A stretch of DNA of 64,000 nt. Source: Rhizobium sp. TH2 (GTDB lineage Bacteria; Pseudomonadota; Alphaproteobacteria; Rhizobiales; Rhizobiaceae). The number at the start of each line of letters is the position of its first letter. Position 1 is the first letter of the stretch. Below the pieces are notes generated by a model. That model was not told the origin of the DNA. It made no database searches and saw nothing but the letters and a program-made list of their open reading frames with translations. Of this stretch, positions 8,857 through 18,791 are shown piece by piece. Location: NCBI RefSeq assembly GCF_024707525.1, contig NZ_CP062231.1, forward strand, positions 2,790,001 to 2,854,000, in the 5' to 3' direction. The position numbers were made by a program, and so were the translations under genes.

Positions 8857-10821
8857 TCAATGCTCGGCGCGCGCCGTCCCGTGCGCCTTCACAATCGCAT
8901 CGGCTTCCTTGCCGTAGAGTTCCTCGAAATGATCGAAGCTCTTGGAAAAATAACCGATGCCCTGCGTGGCCGAACGTAGCGCCCGCGCCAGTTCGTCGAG
9001 CGCGCCACCGGGAATGAGCGCCCTGAAAATATCCCATCCCTTGGCGGTCTCGTCCCGGTCGAAGCCCAGCACCTGTCCCTTGAGTGCCGACACGATCTGA
9101 ACGAGGCTGCCCGAATAGACCGATGGAACATGGATCTCGCCGCGGAAGACCGGCTGCATCAGCACCGCCGCGCCATCCGACAGTGCTTGCCGGACGCCCA
9201 TTTTCGACGCGGTCCGGAAGGCATGTTCGGAACTGTCGACGGCATGGTGCTGGCCGTCGGACAGCGTAACCGCGACATCGATGACCTGGAATCCGAGCGG
9301 CCCCTTGTCCATCGCGTCGCGCGCGCCGTTTTCGACGGCCGGGATATAGTTGCGCGGCACCACGCCGCCCTTGACGGTCTCGTTGAACCTGAAACCCTCG
9401 CCGCGCCCGTTGGGCCGTATGCTCAGTTTCACATCCGCGAATTGCCCGGCACCGCCCGTCTGCTTCCTGTGGCGGTAGTGAACCTCCGCCGGCTTGGAAA
9501 TCGTCTCGCGATAGATCGGGTTGGGCGCCCGCTCGGTCGCAGCGATATGAAAGACGTCGGCAAGCTGCCGGCAGAGATCGCGCAGGTGCAGCGGCCCCTG
9601 GGCGCAGACAAGCTGGGCGCCGGTGCTCTCCTCCTGCATGACCTTCAGCCCGCGATCCACTTCCGAAAGCTTCGCCAATGTTTCCGAGAGCTTGGTTTCG
9701 TCGCGTTCGCTGCCGGGAACCAGAATTCTTTCCAGCATCGGCGTCGGCGGTTCGGTCCAGTCCGGCGGTGCGATGGCCGCATCGGCAGTGAGCAGCGACG
9801 GAACAGCCAGGTGGTCGGATTTGACCGCCGCAAACACATCCCCTGCGGATGGCTGGAAAGGCGTGCCGGCCTTTCCGTTCGCGGGATCCTGCACTGCGCC
9901 GAGACCCGAACCGCCCAGCGAGGCGCCCTGTTTCAGTCCGTCACTCAATGCCCGAACCAGCACCGTCTTGCCGACATTCTGCCGGTGATAGGCATGGAAC
10001 CCCACGGCCTTGAGTTTGCCGGCATCGACATTATCAGCAGCAGCAGCGAGGCGTTCGCGAAGGGCACCGACATCGGGCGCCTCGTGGCGCAGCGCCTTCA
10101 TCAGCCGCATCATGCCGTTGCCGTGGCTTGCGGCCCCGATCAACACCGGGATCATCCGGTTTTCCCTCAGAACCCGCGAGGATATGTCATAAAGCGCATC
10201 GGAGGGCGGTTCGCGGTCCTCGATCAGTTCCTCGAGCAGCCAATCGTCGAATTCCGAGAGATGTTCGAGCAGCGCCGCCCGTGCCTCGTGCTCGCGCTCG
10301 GCCACGCTGTCGGGGATGGCGATCAGCGAAGAGGTCTGGCCCTCGCGATAGCGCCAGGCGCGCTCGGAAATCAGGTCGCAACTACCGACGATCTTGTCGC
10401 CTTCGCGGATGGGGATCTGGCGCAACAGCAGCGTGTGGCTGGCATAATCCTGCAGCGCCGCGATCACATCCCTGAGCCGCCCTTTCGGCTGGTCCATCCC
10501 ATTGACGAAGAGGATGCAGGGTGTCCCCGAGGCCTCGATGATCCTGAGATAGGGTGCCGCGAGCACCGCCTCTTCAGGCGCCGGGGAAACACACAATATG
10601 CAGGCATCACTGGCAAGCAGCGCATTCTGAACATGCGCCAGGGCCTCGCTCCCTCCCGGCGCATCCAGCGCGCACCACGCCTCGTTGAGGAAACTGAATT
10701 CCGTGAGGTTCAATCCATAGGGGGAATTGGACTTCCGAGGCGTTCCCTCCAGCGAGCCGAGCTTGTCGACCACGGTCGACTTACCGGTCTGCGAGGGGCC
10801 GAGTACAGTAAAACAGCGCAT
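8857..10821 (-). CDS. Elongation factor G-like GTPase
   Basis: This 654-residue translational-GTPase-type protein is shorter and more divergent than canonical EF-G (about 700 residues). It starts with a P-loop (GPSQTGKST, residues 8-16). The EF-G-like domain III-V part contains RHRKQTGGAGQFADVKLSIRP and the domain IV/V stretch VPSVYSGSLVQIVSALKGQVLGF. The NKXD-type guanine motif is altered to VNGMD. It is a member of the EF-G-like paralogue group of alphaproteobacteria, and its ribosomal role is unproven. I preferred the ATG at 10821, which puts the P-loop near the N-terminus; an in-frame start 7 codons upstream exists. Confidence 0.85.
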   Translation of the reverse strand: MRCFTVLGPSQTGKSTVVDKLGSLEGTPRKSNSPYGLNLTEFSFLNEAWCALDAPGGSEALAHVQNALLASDACILCVSPAPEEAVLAAPYLRIIEASGTPCILFVNGMDQPKGRLRDVIAALQDYASHTLLLRQIPIREGDKIVGSCDLISERAWRYREGQTSSLIAIPDSVAEREHEARAALLEHLSEFDDWLLEELIEDREPPSDALYDISSRVLRENRMIPVLIGAASHGNGMMRLMKALRHEAPDVGALRERLAAAADNVDAGKLKAVGFHAYHRQNVGKTVLVRALSDGLKQGASLGGSGLGAVQDPANGKAGTPFQPSAGDVFAAVKSDHLAVPSLLTADAAIAPPDWTEPPTPMLERILVPGSERDETKLSETLAKLSEVDRGLKVMQEESTGAQLVCAQGPLHLRDLCRQLADVFHIAATERAPNPIYRETISKPAEVHYRHRKQTGGAGQFADVKLSIRPNGRGEGFRFNETVKGGVVPRNYIPAVENGARDAMDKGPLGFQVIDVAVTLSDGQHHAVDSSEHAFRTASKMGVRQALSDGAAVLMQPVFRGEIHVPSVYSGSLVQIVSALKGQVLGFDRDETAKGWDIFRALIPGGALDELARALRSATQGIGYFSKSFDHFEELYGKEADAIVKAHGTARAEH

Positions 10822-10978
10822 AGGCGTTCCTCCGACTGCCAAAGCACGATCTCCACAGTCACAACATGCCCTGAACCGGTCCGGGATGCCAGAGGAGTAT
10901 TTTACTTCTTGATCAAATATCTAAGGTCAGGTTGAATATCAAACATTGCGGACGGGCACTTTCCCTTGGAGTCAACCC

Positions 10979-12211
10979 ATGAGCGAGCATGACACTGTCG
11001 TCATCGGCGGCGGCCAGGCCGGGCTTGCCATGAGCTACCATCTTTCTTCCCGGAACCGCGATCACGTGGTCCTCGAGCGCGGCAGGATCGCGGAACGCTG
11101 GCACGGCGAGCGTTGGGATTCCCTGCGGTTCCAGTTTCCCAACTGGACGATGGCGTTGCCCGGAATGGCCTATGACGGTCCCGAGCCGGATGTCTTTGCG
11201 CATTATCGCGATGTCGCCAAATTCATCGAAAGCTACGCGCGCCACATCGAAGCTCCCGTCCGCCCCGGCGTCGAAGTTATCAGGCTGCAGCGCACGGCAT
11301 CCGGCCGTTTCCAGATTGAAACCAGTGCAGGCGACCTCACCTCACGTCATGTCGTCGTCGCGACCGGCCCATTCCAGCGACCTTTGGTACCCGGCATTTC
11401 AAGCCGTCTCCCTGCCCGCATAGCTCAGATCCATGCCGCCGACTATCGTAATCCCGAGACCCTGCCGTCGGGTGCGGTACTCGTCGTCGGTAGCGGAGCA
11501 TCGGGCTGCCAGATCGCTGAGGAATTGCTGTCGGCCGGGCGCACTGTCTATCTCAGCATCAGCCGTCATCGCCGCGTGCCTCGAAGATATCGTGGCCGCG
11601 ATTTGTTCTGGTGGCTAACCGAACTCGGCCGCTTCGACGTCACCATCGATAGTTTCCCTGACCGGCGACCTCTGCCCACCGCCCTCATCACCGGTGTTAA
11701 CGGCGGCTATGATGTGGACTTGCGCCGCTTCGCGGCCAATGGCGGTCATGTGCTGGGATATCTTCGCGGCACCGATGGCGAGCAACTCCATTTCAACGGC
11801 AATGCCGAGCAACTCCTGTCGGAAGCGGACAGCACCTACTCCGATTTCGTGCTGGCGGCCGAGAATCATGTTGCGGCGAGAGGGCTGGATCTGCCACCTG
11901 CCGAACCGCCGTCGTCCCGCCATACCCGCCATATTGGATCTATCGAGCCTGTGCTCAACCTCGACGCCGCAGCATCAGGCATTAAGACCGTCATCTGGGC
12001 CACCGGCTATGAGTACGACTATCGCTGGATCGACATGGACCTTTTCGATGCCCAGGGCGCGCCGAAACAACAGCGCGGCGTCACCGATTGCCCTGGCCTC
12101 TACTTTCTGGGCCTGCATTGGATGCACACATTAAAGTCGGGCCTGTTCTTCGGGGTCGGTGAGGACGCCGCGTTCATCGCCGAACACATTTCGGCGCGAA
12201 GTTCTGGGTGA
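10979..12211 (+). CDS. Flavin-containing monooxygenase-like NAD(P)/FAD oxidoreductase (CzcO-like)
   Basis: The 410-residue protein has an FAD-binding dinucleotide fold at the N-terminus (VVIGGGQAGLAMSYHL, residues 7-22). It also has the WHGERWDSLRFQFPNW segment typical of CzcO/YUC-type flavoproteins and a second nucleotide fold for NADPH (VVGSGASGCQIAEELL near residue 173). The C-terminal ATG motif region reads VIWATGYEYDY. It likely oxygenates or oxidises a small substrate in the cytosol, which I cannot name. The start at 10979 places the FAD fold at the N-terminus. Confidence 0.88.
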   Translation: MSEHDTVVIGGGQAGLAMSYHLSSRNRDHVVLERGRIAERWHGERWDSLRFQFPNWTMALPGMAYDGPEPDVFAHYRDVAKFIESYARHIEAPVRPGVEVIRLQRTASGRFQIETSAGDLTSRHVVVATGPFQRPLVPGISSRLPARIAQIHAADYRNPETLPSGAVLVVGSGASGCQIAEELLSAGRTVYLSISRHRRVPRRYRGRDLFWWLTELGRFDVTIDSFPDRRPLPTALITGVNGGYDVDLRRFAANGGHVLGYLRGTDGEQLHFNGNAEQLLSEADSTYSDFVLAAENHVAARGLDLPPAEPPSSRHTRHIGSIEPVLNLDAAASGIKTVIWATGYEYDYRWIDMDLFDAQGAPKQQRGVTDCPGLYFLGLHWMHTLKSGLFFGVGEDAAFIAEHISARSSG

Positions 12212-12357
12212 TCGCCGTAAGCCCTGCTCACCTGGCCGAAATTGGTGAATGGATTCCCAGGCTCGGAGTCATTTTCTTCCAAGCAAAATCAACGGATTAT
12301 AAGAAATATAAGAATATTTTCCTTACCACCCATCCCCGCCGTCAAAACCTGTGAGAG

Positions 12358-12760
12358 AATCATTCCCGTTCTACCCTCGGCTACCCCGCATGGCGATGCG
12401 GGCGGGGCGGAGCCGGTGCTGGTCATGGGGAGGCGACGCAAAGCCTCATGATCGGGCCCGTGCAGAAAATGGTTCTCCTCCGGGCTGAAAAAGGCCCGGG
12501 CGTGCCTGTGAGGCATTGGAGGCCCGAACGGAATGCGGGGGTGATGGTCCCGCAAACGCCATGCCAGCGATGGATGGCGTATCTACATCGGAGGCCGACG
12601 GGTTCGAGAACCTTGTTGGCACGAGCCGTTCGGTGACGCAGAGGAACCGGAGTTGCACGGGAAAAACCACCGAATACGGGGCACGGATACGTGTCTTAAC
12701 GACCGGCTTCCGAGGGCCGGTCATCTAACTGTGGCACGGAAACGTGCCCCGGCCGATCTC
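12358..12760 (+). ncRNA. Highly structured non-coding leader upstream of bmt
   Basis: The 693-base gap between the monooxygenase and bmt has no credible coding frame, but its central 400 bases are dense with hairpins. Examples are CCCGCAT-GGCG-ATGCGGG (12385-12402), GAGGC/GCCTC (12430-12447), GACCGGC/GCCGGTC (12701-12722) and GGCACG-GAAA-CGTGCC (12733-12748). The GAAA tetraloop is a GNRA loop only on the plus strand, which argues for a plus-strand RNA. It ends about 150 bases before bmt. I could not match it to RNase P, tmRNA, SRP RNA, or cobalamin, SAM or SAH riboswitches. It may be a cis-acting leader or an independent RNA; the boundaries are approximate. Confidence 0.55.
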
Positions 12761-12904
12761 TCATGCCAAGGCAAAGGGATCTGGGACGTGCATGGTCAAG
12801 CCACGGACGGAATCCCGCCGCGTGAACGAATAAACGCGTCAATCACTGGACATCACATAAAGATATCTTTATATCCTTCTCTCAAATCAATCCGAGGTAA
12901 TGCC

Positions 12905-13909
12905 ATGTCCGCCAATCCGCTTTCCGACCTGCTCGCCGAGAAGGGCATCCTGCTCGCCGATGGCGCCACCGGCACCTCGCTCTTCGCCATGGGTCTCGAA
13001 GCGGGGGAGGCACCCGAGCTCTGGAACGAGGCCAAGCCCGAGAACATCACCAAGCTGCATCAGGATTTCGTCGATGCCGGCGCCGATATCATTCTCACCA
13101 ATTCCTTCGGCGGCACCCGCCATCGCCTGAAGCTGCACCATGCCCAGCATCGCGTGCACGAGCTCAATTCCAAGGCCGCCAGCATCGCCCGCGCCGTCGC
13201 CGACGCCGCGCCGCGCAAGGTCATTGTCGCGGGCTCCGTCGGCCCGACCGGAGAATTGCTGATCCCGCTCGGCGCCATGTCCTATGAGGACGCGGTCGAT
13301 GCCTTCGAGGAGCAGATCAAGGGCCTGAAGGCCGGCGGCGCCGATGTCGCCTGGATCGAGACCATGTCCTCGCCCGATGAGATCCGCGCCGCGGCGGAAG
13401 CCGCCGTCAAGGTCGGCATGCCTTACGTCTATACCGGCTCCTTCGACACCGCCGGCAAGACCATGATGGGGCTGCCGCCGAAGGACATCCACGGCGTGGC
13501 ATCCGATATCGGCGATGGCCCGATCGCGGTCGGCGCCAATTGCGGCGTCGGCGCCTCGGATATCCTGGCAACGCTGCTCTCCATGTCGGAAGCCAGGCCC
13601 GATGCGACGATCATCGTCAAGGGCAATTGCGGTATCCCGGAATTCCGCGGCGAGAAGATCCATTACTCCGGCACCCCGCCGCTGATGGCCGAATATGCAC
13701 GTCTGGCGATCGACGGCGGCGCCCGGATCATCGGCGGCTGCTGCGGTACCTCCTGCGAGCATCTGGCCGCCATCCGCGAAGCCGTGGACAGCCATGTCGC
13801 AGGCGCTCGTCCGACGCTCGAATTGATCGTCGAAAAGATCGGCCCGCTGCGCAACAAGACGGCCGAGGAGCAGGCTCCTCCCCGCGAACGGCGCGGCCGC
13901 CGCGGCTGA
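12905..13909 (+). CDS. bmt: Betaine-homocysteine S-methyltransferase
   Basis: The 334-residue enzyme should transfer a methyl group from glycine betaine to homocysteine, giving dimethylglycine and methionine. Zinc ligands typical of Pfam S-methyl_trans proteins are present: one Cys in GANCGVG and a vicinal pair in IIGGCCGTSC. The barrel starts with LLADGATGTSLFAMGLE. It is close in kind to the Bmt of rhizobia. The last 11 residues (PPRERRGRRG) form a short Arg/Gly-rich tail, also seen on three other enzymes of the methyl-transfer set. It follows the long structured leader. The start at 12905 has GAGGT 7 bases upstream. Confidence 0.9.
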   Translation: MSANPLSDLLAEKGILLADGATGTSLFAMGLEAGEAPELWNEAKPENITKLHQDFVDAGADIILTNSFGGTRHRLKLHHAQHRVHELNSKAASIARAVADAAPRKVIVAGSVGPTGELLIPLGAMSYEDAVDAFEEQIKGLKAGGADVAWIETMSSPDEIRAAAEAAVKVGMPYVYTGSFDTAGKTMMGLPPKDIHGVASDIGDGPIAVGANCGVGASDILATLLSMSEARPDATIIVKGNCGIPEFRGEKIHYSGTPPLMAEYARLAIDGGARIIGGCCGTSCEHLAAIREAVDSHVAGARPTLELIVEKIGPLRNKTAEEQAPPRERRGRRG

Positions 13910-13937
13910 GGCCGGAGAAACATCTTAGATTTCATTC

Positions 13938-13962
13938 GGCCGGAACCACCAAGGTTCCGGCC
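13938..13962 (+). terminator. Hairpin after bmt
   Basis: A 10-bp perfect stem GGCCGGAACC / GGTTCCGGCC with a 5-base loop lies 28 bases after the bmt stop. Only a short, interrupted T-rich stretch follows, so it may be a weak terminator or an mRNA-stabilising hairpin. Confidence 0.6.
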
Positions 13963-14140
13963 GATTTCGCTTCCGATCCCGCATGCTCCTTTAAATTGAT
14001 CATTCAACCAACTTAAATTTGCGTTTGGACAAGCCCCGCTAAAGTTTCACCGCCTATCAAGATCCTGCATCAGAAGCGCCCCTAAGGCTGCAATCGATGC
14101 GAGTCGGCATGACGCCCGGCTCGCGAACGCGCAGGAGATC

Positions 14141-17100
14141 ATGACGATGGCCAAATCCAGAACAGCCCCCAGAGCGAACTCCACGACAAAAACGGTCGGC
14201 GACATCGACAATGTCACGGGCACCAGGGGCATCGACTTCATCACGGTTTCCAACTCCATCCGCAACCAGGAACTCGATCTCGAAGGCGGCGTCGATCGCC
14301 TGAGAATGCAGGGCACCGGCAACACGGTGCGGGTCTCAAATATCGAATCGATCGGCGGCGCCAGCGGCATCGACCTCGTGACCTTCGAGACCAGGGTCAC
14401 CTATGGCAGGATCGACCTGGGCGGCGACGACGACCGCGTGACTTTCTCGGACGACGGCGGCACGGCCACCATTTCCAATGTCGAGACCATCCTTGGCGGC
14501 GGCGGCAAGGAATCGATCATCCTTGGCTCGAAAGCGCAAGGCACCTACATCGATCTCGGCGAGGACAGCGACAGGGTCGTGCTGGGCGCCTATGCCAATA
14601 CGCTCACCCTGCTCAATGTCGAGACGATCAGCGGATCGAGCTCGGGCGACATCGTCCACATCGCCAGCCAATACGAAGAAGGCAAGATCGACCTTGCCGG
14701 CGGCAAGGATTCGATCACGTTCGCGATGGCATCGACCGCCACGCTGCTCAACATCGAAACCATCACCGGCAGCGATTTCGACGACGACATCACCATTTTC
14801 ACCCTCTTCACCCGCGGCAGCATCAATCTCGGCGCCGGAACCGACCGGCTGCGGCTCGGCAATTTCGCCAACAGCCTGACCGTGGCGGGCGCCGAGTCGA
14901 TCGTCGCGGGCACCGGCATCGATATCATCACGCTGAGCGCCCGCGCCGACAATGCCGAGATCGACCTCGGCGGCAACAAGGACAAGCTGACCCTCGGCGA
15001 TTTCGTCAACGTCGTTTCGGTCTTCAACGTCGAGACGGTGATGGGCGGCTCGGGCAGCGATACGGTCTATCTCGAGACGACGTCGGCCGGCATGCGGATC
15101 GAGCTTGGCGATGGCCTCGACCAGCTCGTTCTCTTCGAGGGCGGCAGCACGATGACGATCGGCAATGTCGAAACGATCCTCGGCCGGGACTCCGGCAACG
15201 ACGTCATCACGCTTTCGACCCAGGCCAACGGCCTGACGATCGACCTCGGCGAAGGCGATGACAGGCTGACGCTGGGCGCATTCGACAACACGCTGACGCT
15301 GGGCAATGTCGAGACCATCACGGCATCGAGCAAGACCGACGATATCACCATCACCAGCCAGCTCACCGGCGGCAAGATCGATCTCGACGCCGGCAGCGAC
15401 AAGCTGACACTCGGAAACTTCGAAAACACCATCACCATCGCCGGCGTCGAAACGCTGGTCGGCGGATCGAGCGACGACACGGTCACGGCATCAGGACAAT
15501 TGACCAAGGCGATGATCGACCTCGGCGCGGGCCAGGACATCCTGACGCTGGCGACAGCCACCAATTCGCTGACGATTTCCGGTACGGAAACCATCATCGG
15601 CGGCGGCGGCAGCGACCATATCACGCTTGGCGCACAGCCCGCATCGGGAGAATTCACAGTCGATCTGGGCAACGGTGCCGACACCCTCGTCCTTCATTCG
15701 GCTGGCAACACGCTGACCGCCGCTGGCGTGGAAAACATCGAAGGCGGCGCCGGCGACGACTTCGTCCACATCTCCGGCGCCGCCGTGGGCCTGTCGATCG
15801 ATCTCGGCGACGGCGTCGATACGCTCGACCTATCCGATGGCGGCGGCACGCTGACTGTCAAGAATGTCGAGGTCATCACCTCCACCGGCAGTGACAGCGC
15901 CAGCGCCATCACCTTCGGCTCGGCACTGACCAACGGCATCATCGCGCTCGGCGAAGGCAAGGACCGGGTGACGCTCGGCGCCTTTGTCAACAACGTGACG
16001 ATGAACGGCGTCGAGACCATCATGGGCGGTCGGTCGGCTGACACGGTTACCATCCAGGGCATGCTGACCGAAGGCATGATCGACCTCGGCGCCGGCATCG
16101 ATACGCTCGATATGAGCGCGGTGAACCTTGGCACGACGCTGACGATCTCGAATGTCGAGACGATGACCGGCACCAACCAGTCGGATATCGTCACCGTGAC
16201 AGTCGATCAGACCGGCATGCGCATCGACCTCGGCAGCGGAAGCGATTCACTGACGCTCGAGTCCAACATCACGATCACCGTCAGCAATACCGAAACCATC
16301 ATCGGCAGCGCCGGCAATCAGAATGTGACGCTTGGCGGCACGTTCAACGGCGAGATCGATCTCGGCGACGGCAGCGATACGCTCAAGCTCGGCAATACCG
16401 GCATCAACCAGATCACCATCAAAGGCGTCGAGACGCTCATCGGCAACGGCCAGGACGACCTCATCACGCTCGCAGCGGTTCCCGCCATGATGGTCGTCGA
16501 TCTCGGCGGCGGCGGTGATCAGCTGACGCTCGACGCCGGCGGCGGCACCGTGTCGATCAGCAATGTCGAGACGGTCGTGGGCGGCGTGGGCGCCGACACG
16601 GTCTATGTCGCGAGCGGCCTGACGGGCTCGACCATTCTGCTCGGTGACGGCCTCGATGTTCTGACGCTCGGCAATTTCAACAACACAGCGACGATCTCCG
16701 GTATCGAAAGCGTGGTCGGCGGCAGCTCGGCCGACATGATCACGCTGCAGGGCGAAGCCACGGCGGTCTATATCGACCTCAAGGGCGGCCTTGATCTGCT
16801 GACGCTGACCAGCGGCAACAACACCGTTACGGTCGTCAATGTCGAAACCGTGGCCGGTGGCACCGGCAATGATACGATCTATGTCGACTCGTCCTTGCCC
16901 TCGGGCAGCTACGATCTCGCCGGCGGCAACGACACGATAATCTTCAGCGATCTCGGCGGCACGGTCACCGCGACAAATGTCGAATCCATTCTCGGCAAGC
17001 TCGGTAACGACAAGGTGACGCTTGCATCATCCACCCCGTCCGAGATCGATCTCGGCGACGGCAACGATACGCTGATCCTGTCGTCCGGCGGCAATACGGT

Positions 17101-18784
17101 CACCATGCTCAATGTAGAGACGGTGACCGGCGGCGCGGGTAACGACCTCGTCATCCTCGGCGCGACCTATGCGGGCGGCACGATCGACCTCGGCGGCGGC
17201 AGCGACATGCTGCAGATCAATGCCTCGGGCGCGACCATCACCGTCAATGGCATCGAGTCCATCGCCGGCGGCTGGGGCTCGGATGTCATCACCTTCTCGC
17301 AGGCCTATACATCGGGCGAAATCGACCTCAACGACGGCGACGACAAGGTATCCTTCGCCAATTTCGCCAACACCGCAACCATCGTCAACGCCGAGACCAT
17401 TGCCGGTGGCACGCAGGACGACCGGATCATCCTGAAGAACGGCTGGGTGGGCGGCACGGTCAGTCTGGGCCTCGGCAGCGACTATCTGAGCTTCACCGAC
17501 GGAGGCACGCTGACCGTCACCGGCGCTGAAACCATCATCGGTTCGACAGATACCGACGTCGTGACGATCAACGCCTCCGGCGCCATCGCCATGCTCGATC
17601 TCGCGGGCGGCCACGACATTCTTTCGTGGTCGGGCAACATCGCGGTCAACGCCAATGTCTCCGGCATCGAGTCGATCTCGGGTGGCTCGGCGGCCGACTA
17701 CATTATCTTTACATCCGCGATCACCGGCGCCCATATCAATCTCGGCGATGGCGGCGACCGGCTGGAACTCTACAAGCTCGACAACAATACCTTGACCGTC
17801 GCCGGCGTCGAAACCATCTCCGGTGGCGTCAGCTCCGACATCATCGTCATCAATTCCTCGACCTACAACGGCAGTGTCAATCTCGATGCCGGGATCGACA
17901 GTATCGAACTGGCGATATCCGGAAACACGGTGACGCTGGCCGGCATCGAGACCATAACCTCCGGCAACGGCGACGACCGCGTTACTCTCTCCGGCTCGGC
18001 TCAGTCGACGATCACCCTTGGCGCGGGCATCGATCAACTGTTTTTGGGTGACGGCAACAACACGGTGACCGTAGGCGGTGCGGAAACCATCACCGGCGGC
18101 AACTTTATCGATGTGGTCACCGTCAATACCGATTTCGTTGGCACCATTTCGCTCGGCAGCAGCACCGACACCCTTACCTTCATTGAAGGCGCCACGGCGA
18201 CCCTGACAAACGTCGAGACCGTGACTAGCGGCGGCGAGTCCGACACGATAACGCTCGCGACCAATTATCTCGGTGCTGTCATCGATCTCGGCGGCGGTGA
18301 GGATTTCATACTGTTTGCCGGCTCGGGCACGGCGACCTTCGCCAATGTCGAGAACATCAACGGCGGCAGCGGTATCAACAAGATCGTGCTGACCGGTTCC
18401 GCCAACACCAATATCTCGCTCGGCAACGGCGACGACACGATCTACATGGGCAACGGCGTCGACAGGGTGTCGGGCGATGCCGGCGTGGATTACTTCGTCT
18501 TCACATCGACCACCCAATCGAACGGGACGGGCGTGACCGACACGATCAACGATTTCGTCCAGTCCCAGGACAAGCTCTCGTTCCAGGGCCTGCAGACCGG
18601 CACATTCGCCTACTCGACCACGGCAGGCTATTCGAATGCGGGCGCGAACTCCGAAGCGTGGTTCGACAATGCGAGCCGCATGCTGCATGTCGATATCGAC
18701 GGCGACAACGCAGACGACATGATCATCATCCTCACGGGCATGAACCGCGAGTCGCTTTCGACCTTCGATTTCGTCTGGAGCTGA
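14141..18784 (+). CDS. Giant repeat protein with RTX-like C-terminus, probable type I secretion substrate
   Basis: The 1547-residue protein consists almost wholly of about 30 tandem units of 44-48 residues, from about residue 45 to 1440. Each unit has the form IDLGxGxDxLTLGxxxNTxTIxNVETIxGGxGxDxVTL. Asp and Gly positions are strongly conserved, so it should form a long calcium-binding beta-roll or beta-solenoid. The last 110 residues (DYFVFTSTTQS, then NDFVQSQDKLSF, ending FDFVWS) resemble the serralysin-type C-terminal domain and the hydrophobic end recognised by type I exporters. There is no N-terminal signal peptide and no catalytic domain. It may be an adhesin or surface-layer-like protein. 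An ATG at 14147 is an alternative start. No ABC/HlyD exporter is nearby. Confidence 0.88.
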   Translation: MTMAKSRTAPRANSTTKTVGDIDNVTGTRGIDFITVSNSIRNQELDLEGGVDRLRMQGTGNTVRVSNIESIGGASGIDLVTFETRVTYGRIDLGGDDDRVTFSDDGGTATISNVETILGGGGKESIILGSKAQGTYIDLGEDSDRVVLGAYANTLTLLNVETISGSSSGDIVHIASQYEEGKIDLAGGKDSITFAMASTATLLNIETITGSDFDDDITIFTLFTRGSINLGAGTDRLRLGNFANSLTVAGAESIVAGTGIDIITLSARADNAEIDLGGNKDKLTLGDFVNVVSVFNVETVMGGSGSDTVYLETTSAGMRIELGDGLDQLVLFEGGSTMTIGNVETILGRDSGNDVITLSTQANGLTIDLGEGDDRLTLGAFDNTLTLGNVETITASSKTDDITITSQLTGGKIDLDAGSDKLTLGNFENTITIAGVETLVGGSSDDTVTASGQLTKAMIDLGAGQDILTLATATNSLTISGTETIIGGGGSDHITLGAQPASGEFTVDLGNGADTLVLHSAGNTLTAAGVENIEGGAGDDFVHISGAAVGLSIDLGDGVDTLDLSDGGGTLTVKNVEVITSTGSDSASAITFGSALTNGIIALGEGKDRVTLGAFVNNVTMNGVETIMGGRSADTVTIQGMLTEGMIDLGAGIDTLDMSAVNLGTTLTISNVETMTGTNQSDIVTVTVDQTGMRIDLGSGSDSLTLESNITITVSNTETIIGSAGNQNVTLGGTFNGEIDLGDGSDTLKLGNTGINQITIKGVETLIGNGQDDLITLAAVPAMMVVDLGGGGDQLTLDAGGGTVSISNVETVVGGVGADTVYVASGLTGSTILLGDGLDVLTLGNFNNTATISGIESVVGGSSADMITLQGEATAVYIDLKGGLDLLTLTSGNNTVTVVNVETVAGGTGNDTIYVDSSLPSGSYDLAGGNDTIIFSDLGGTVTATNVESILGKLGNDKVTLASSTPSEIDLGDGNDTLILSSGGNTVTMLNVETVTGGAGNDLVILGATYAGGTIDLGGGSDMLQINASGATITVNGIESIAGGWGSDVITFSQAYTSGEIDLNDGDDKVSFANFANTATIVNAETIAGGTQDDRIILKNGWVGGTVSLGLGSDYLSFTDGGTLTVTGAETIIGSTDTDVVTINASGAIAMLDLAGGHDILSWSGNIAVNANVSGIESISGGSAADYIIFTSAITGAHINLGDGGDRLELYKLDNNTLTVAGVETISGGVSSDIIVINSSTYNGSVNLDAGIDSIELAISGNTVTLAGIETITSGNGDDRVTLSGSAQSTITLGAGIDQLFLGDGNNTVTVGGAETITGGNFIDVVTVNTDFVGTISLGSSTDTLTFIEGATATLTNVETVTSGGESDTITLATNYLGAVIDLGGGEDFILFAGSGTATFANVENINGGSGINKIVLTGSANTNISLGNGDDTIYMGNGVDRVSGDAGVDYFVFTSTTQSNGTGVTDTINDFVQSQDKLSFQGLQTGTFAYSTTAGYSNAGANSEAWFDNASRMLHVDIDGDNADDMIIILTGMNRESLSTFDFVWS

Positions 18785-18791
18785 GTTGCGG

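Noticed and set aside
12358..12760. RNase P RNA, tmRNA, SRP RNA or a cobalamin riboswitch
   Set aside because: The expected conserved strings (GAGGAAAGTCC, tmRNA ends, SRP GGAAGC/GGTCAGG core, B12 box) were not found. A model search would be decisive.
14300..18500. CRISPR-like array in the repetitive stretch
   Set aside because: Repeats are of protein-coding type with diverged third positions and in-frame length; there is no constant direct repeat and no spacers.
17027..18688. Long minus-strand frame opposite the giant repeat protein
   Set aside because: Its pattern is a reverse image of the tandem repeats; there is no start context or domain.
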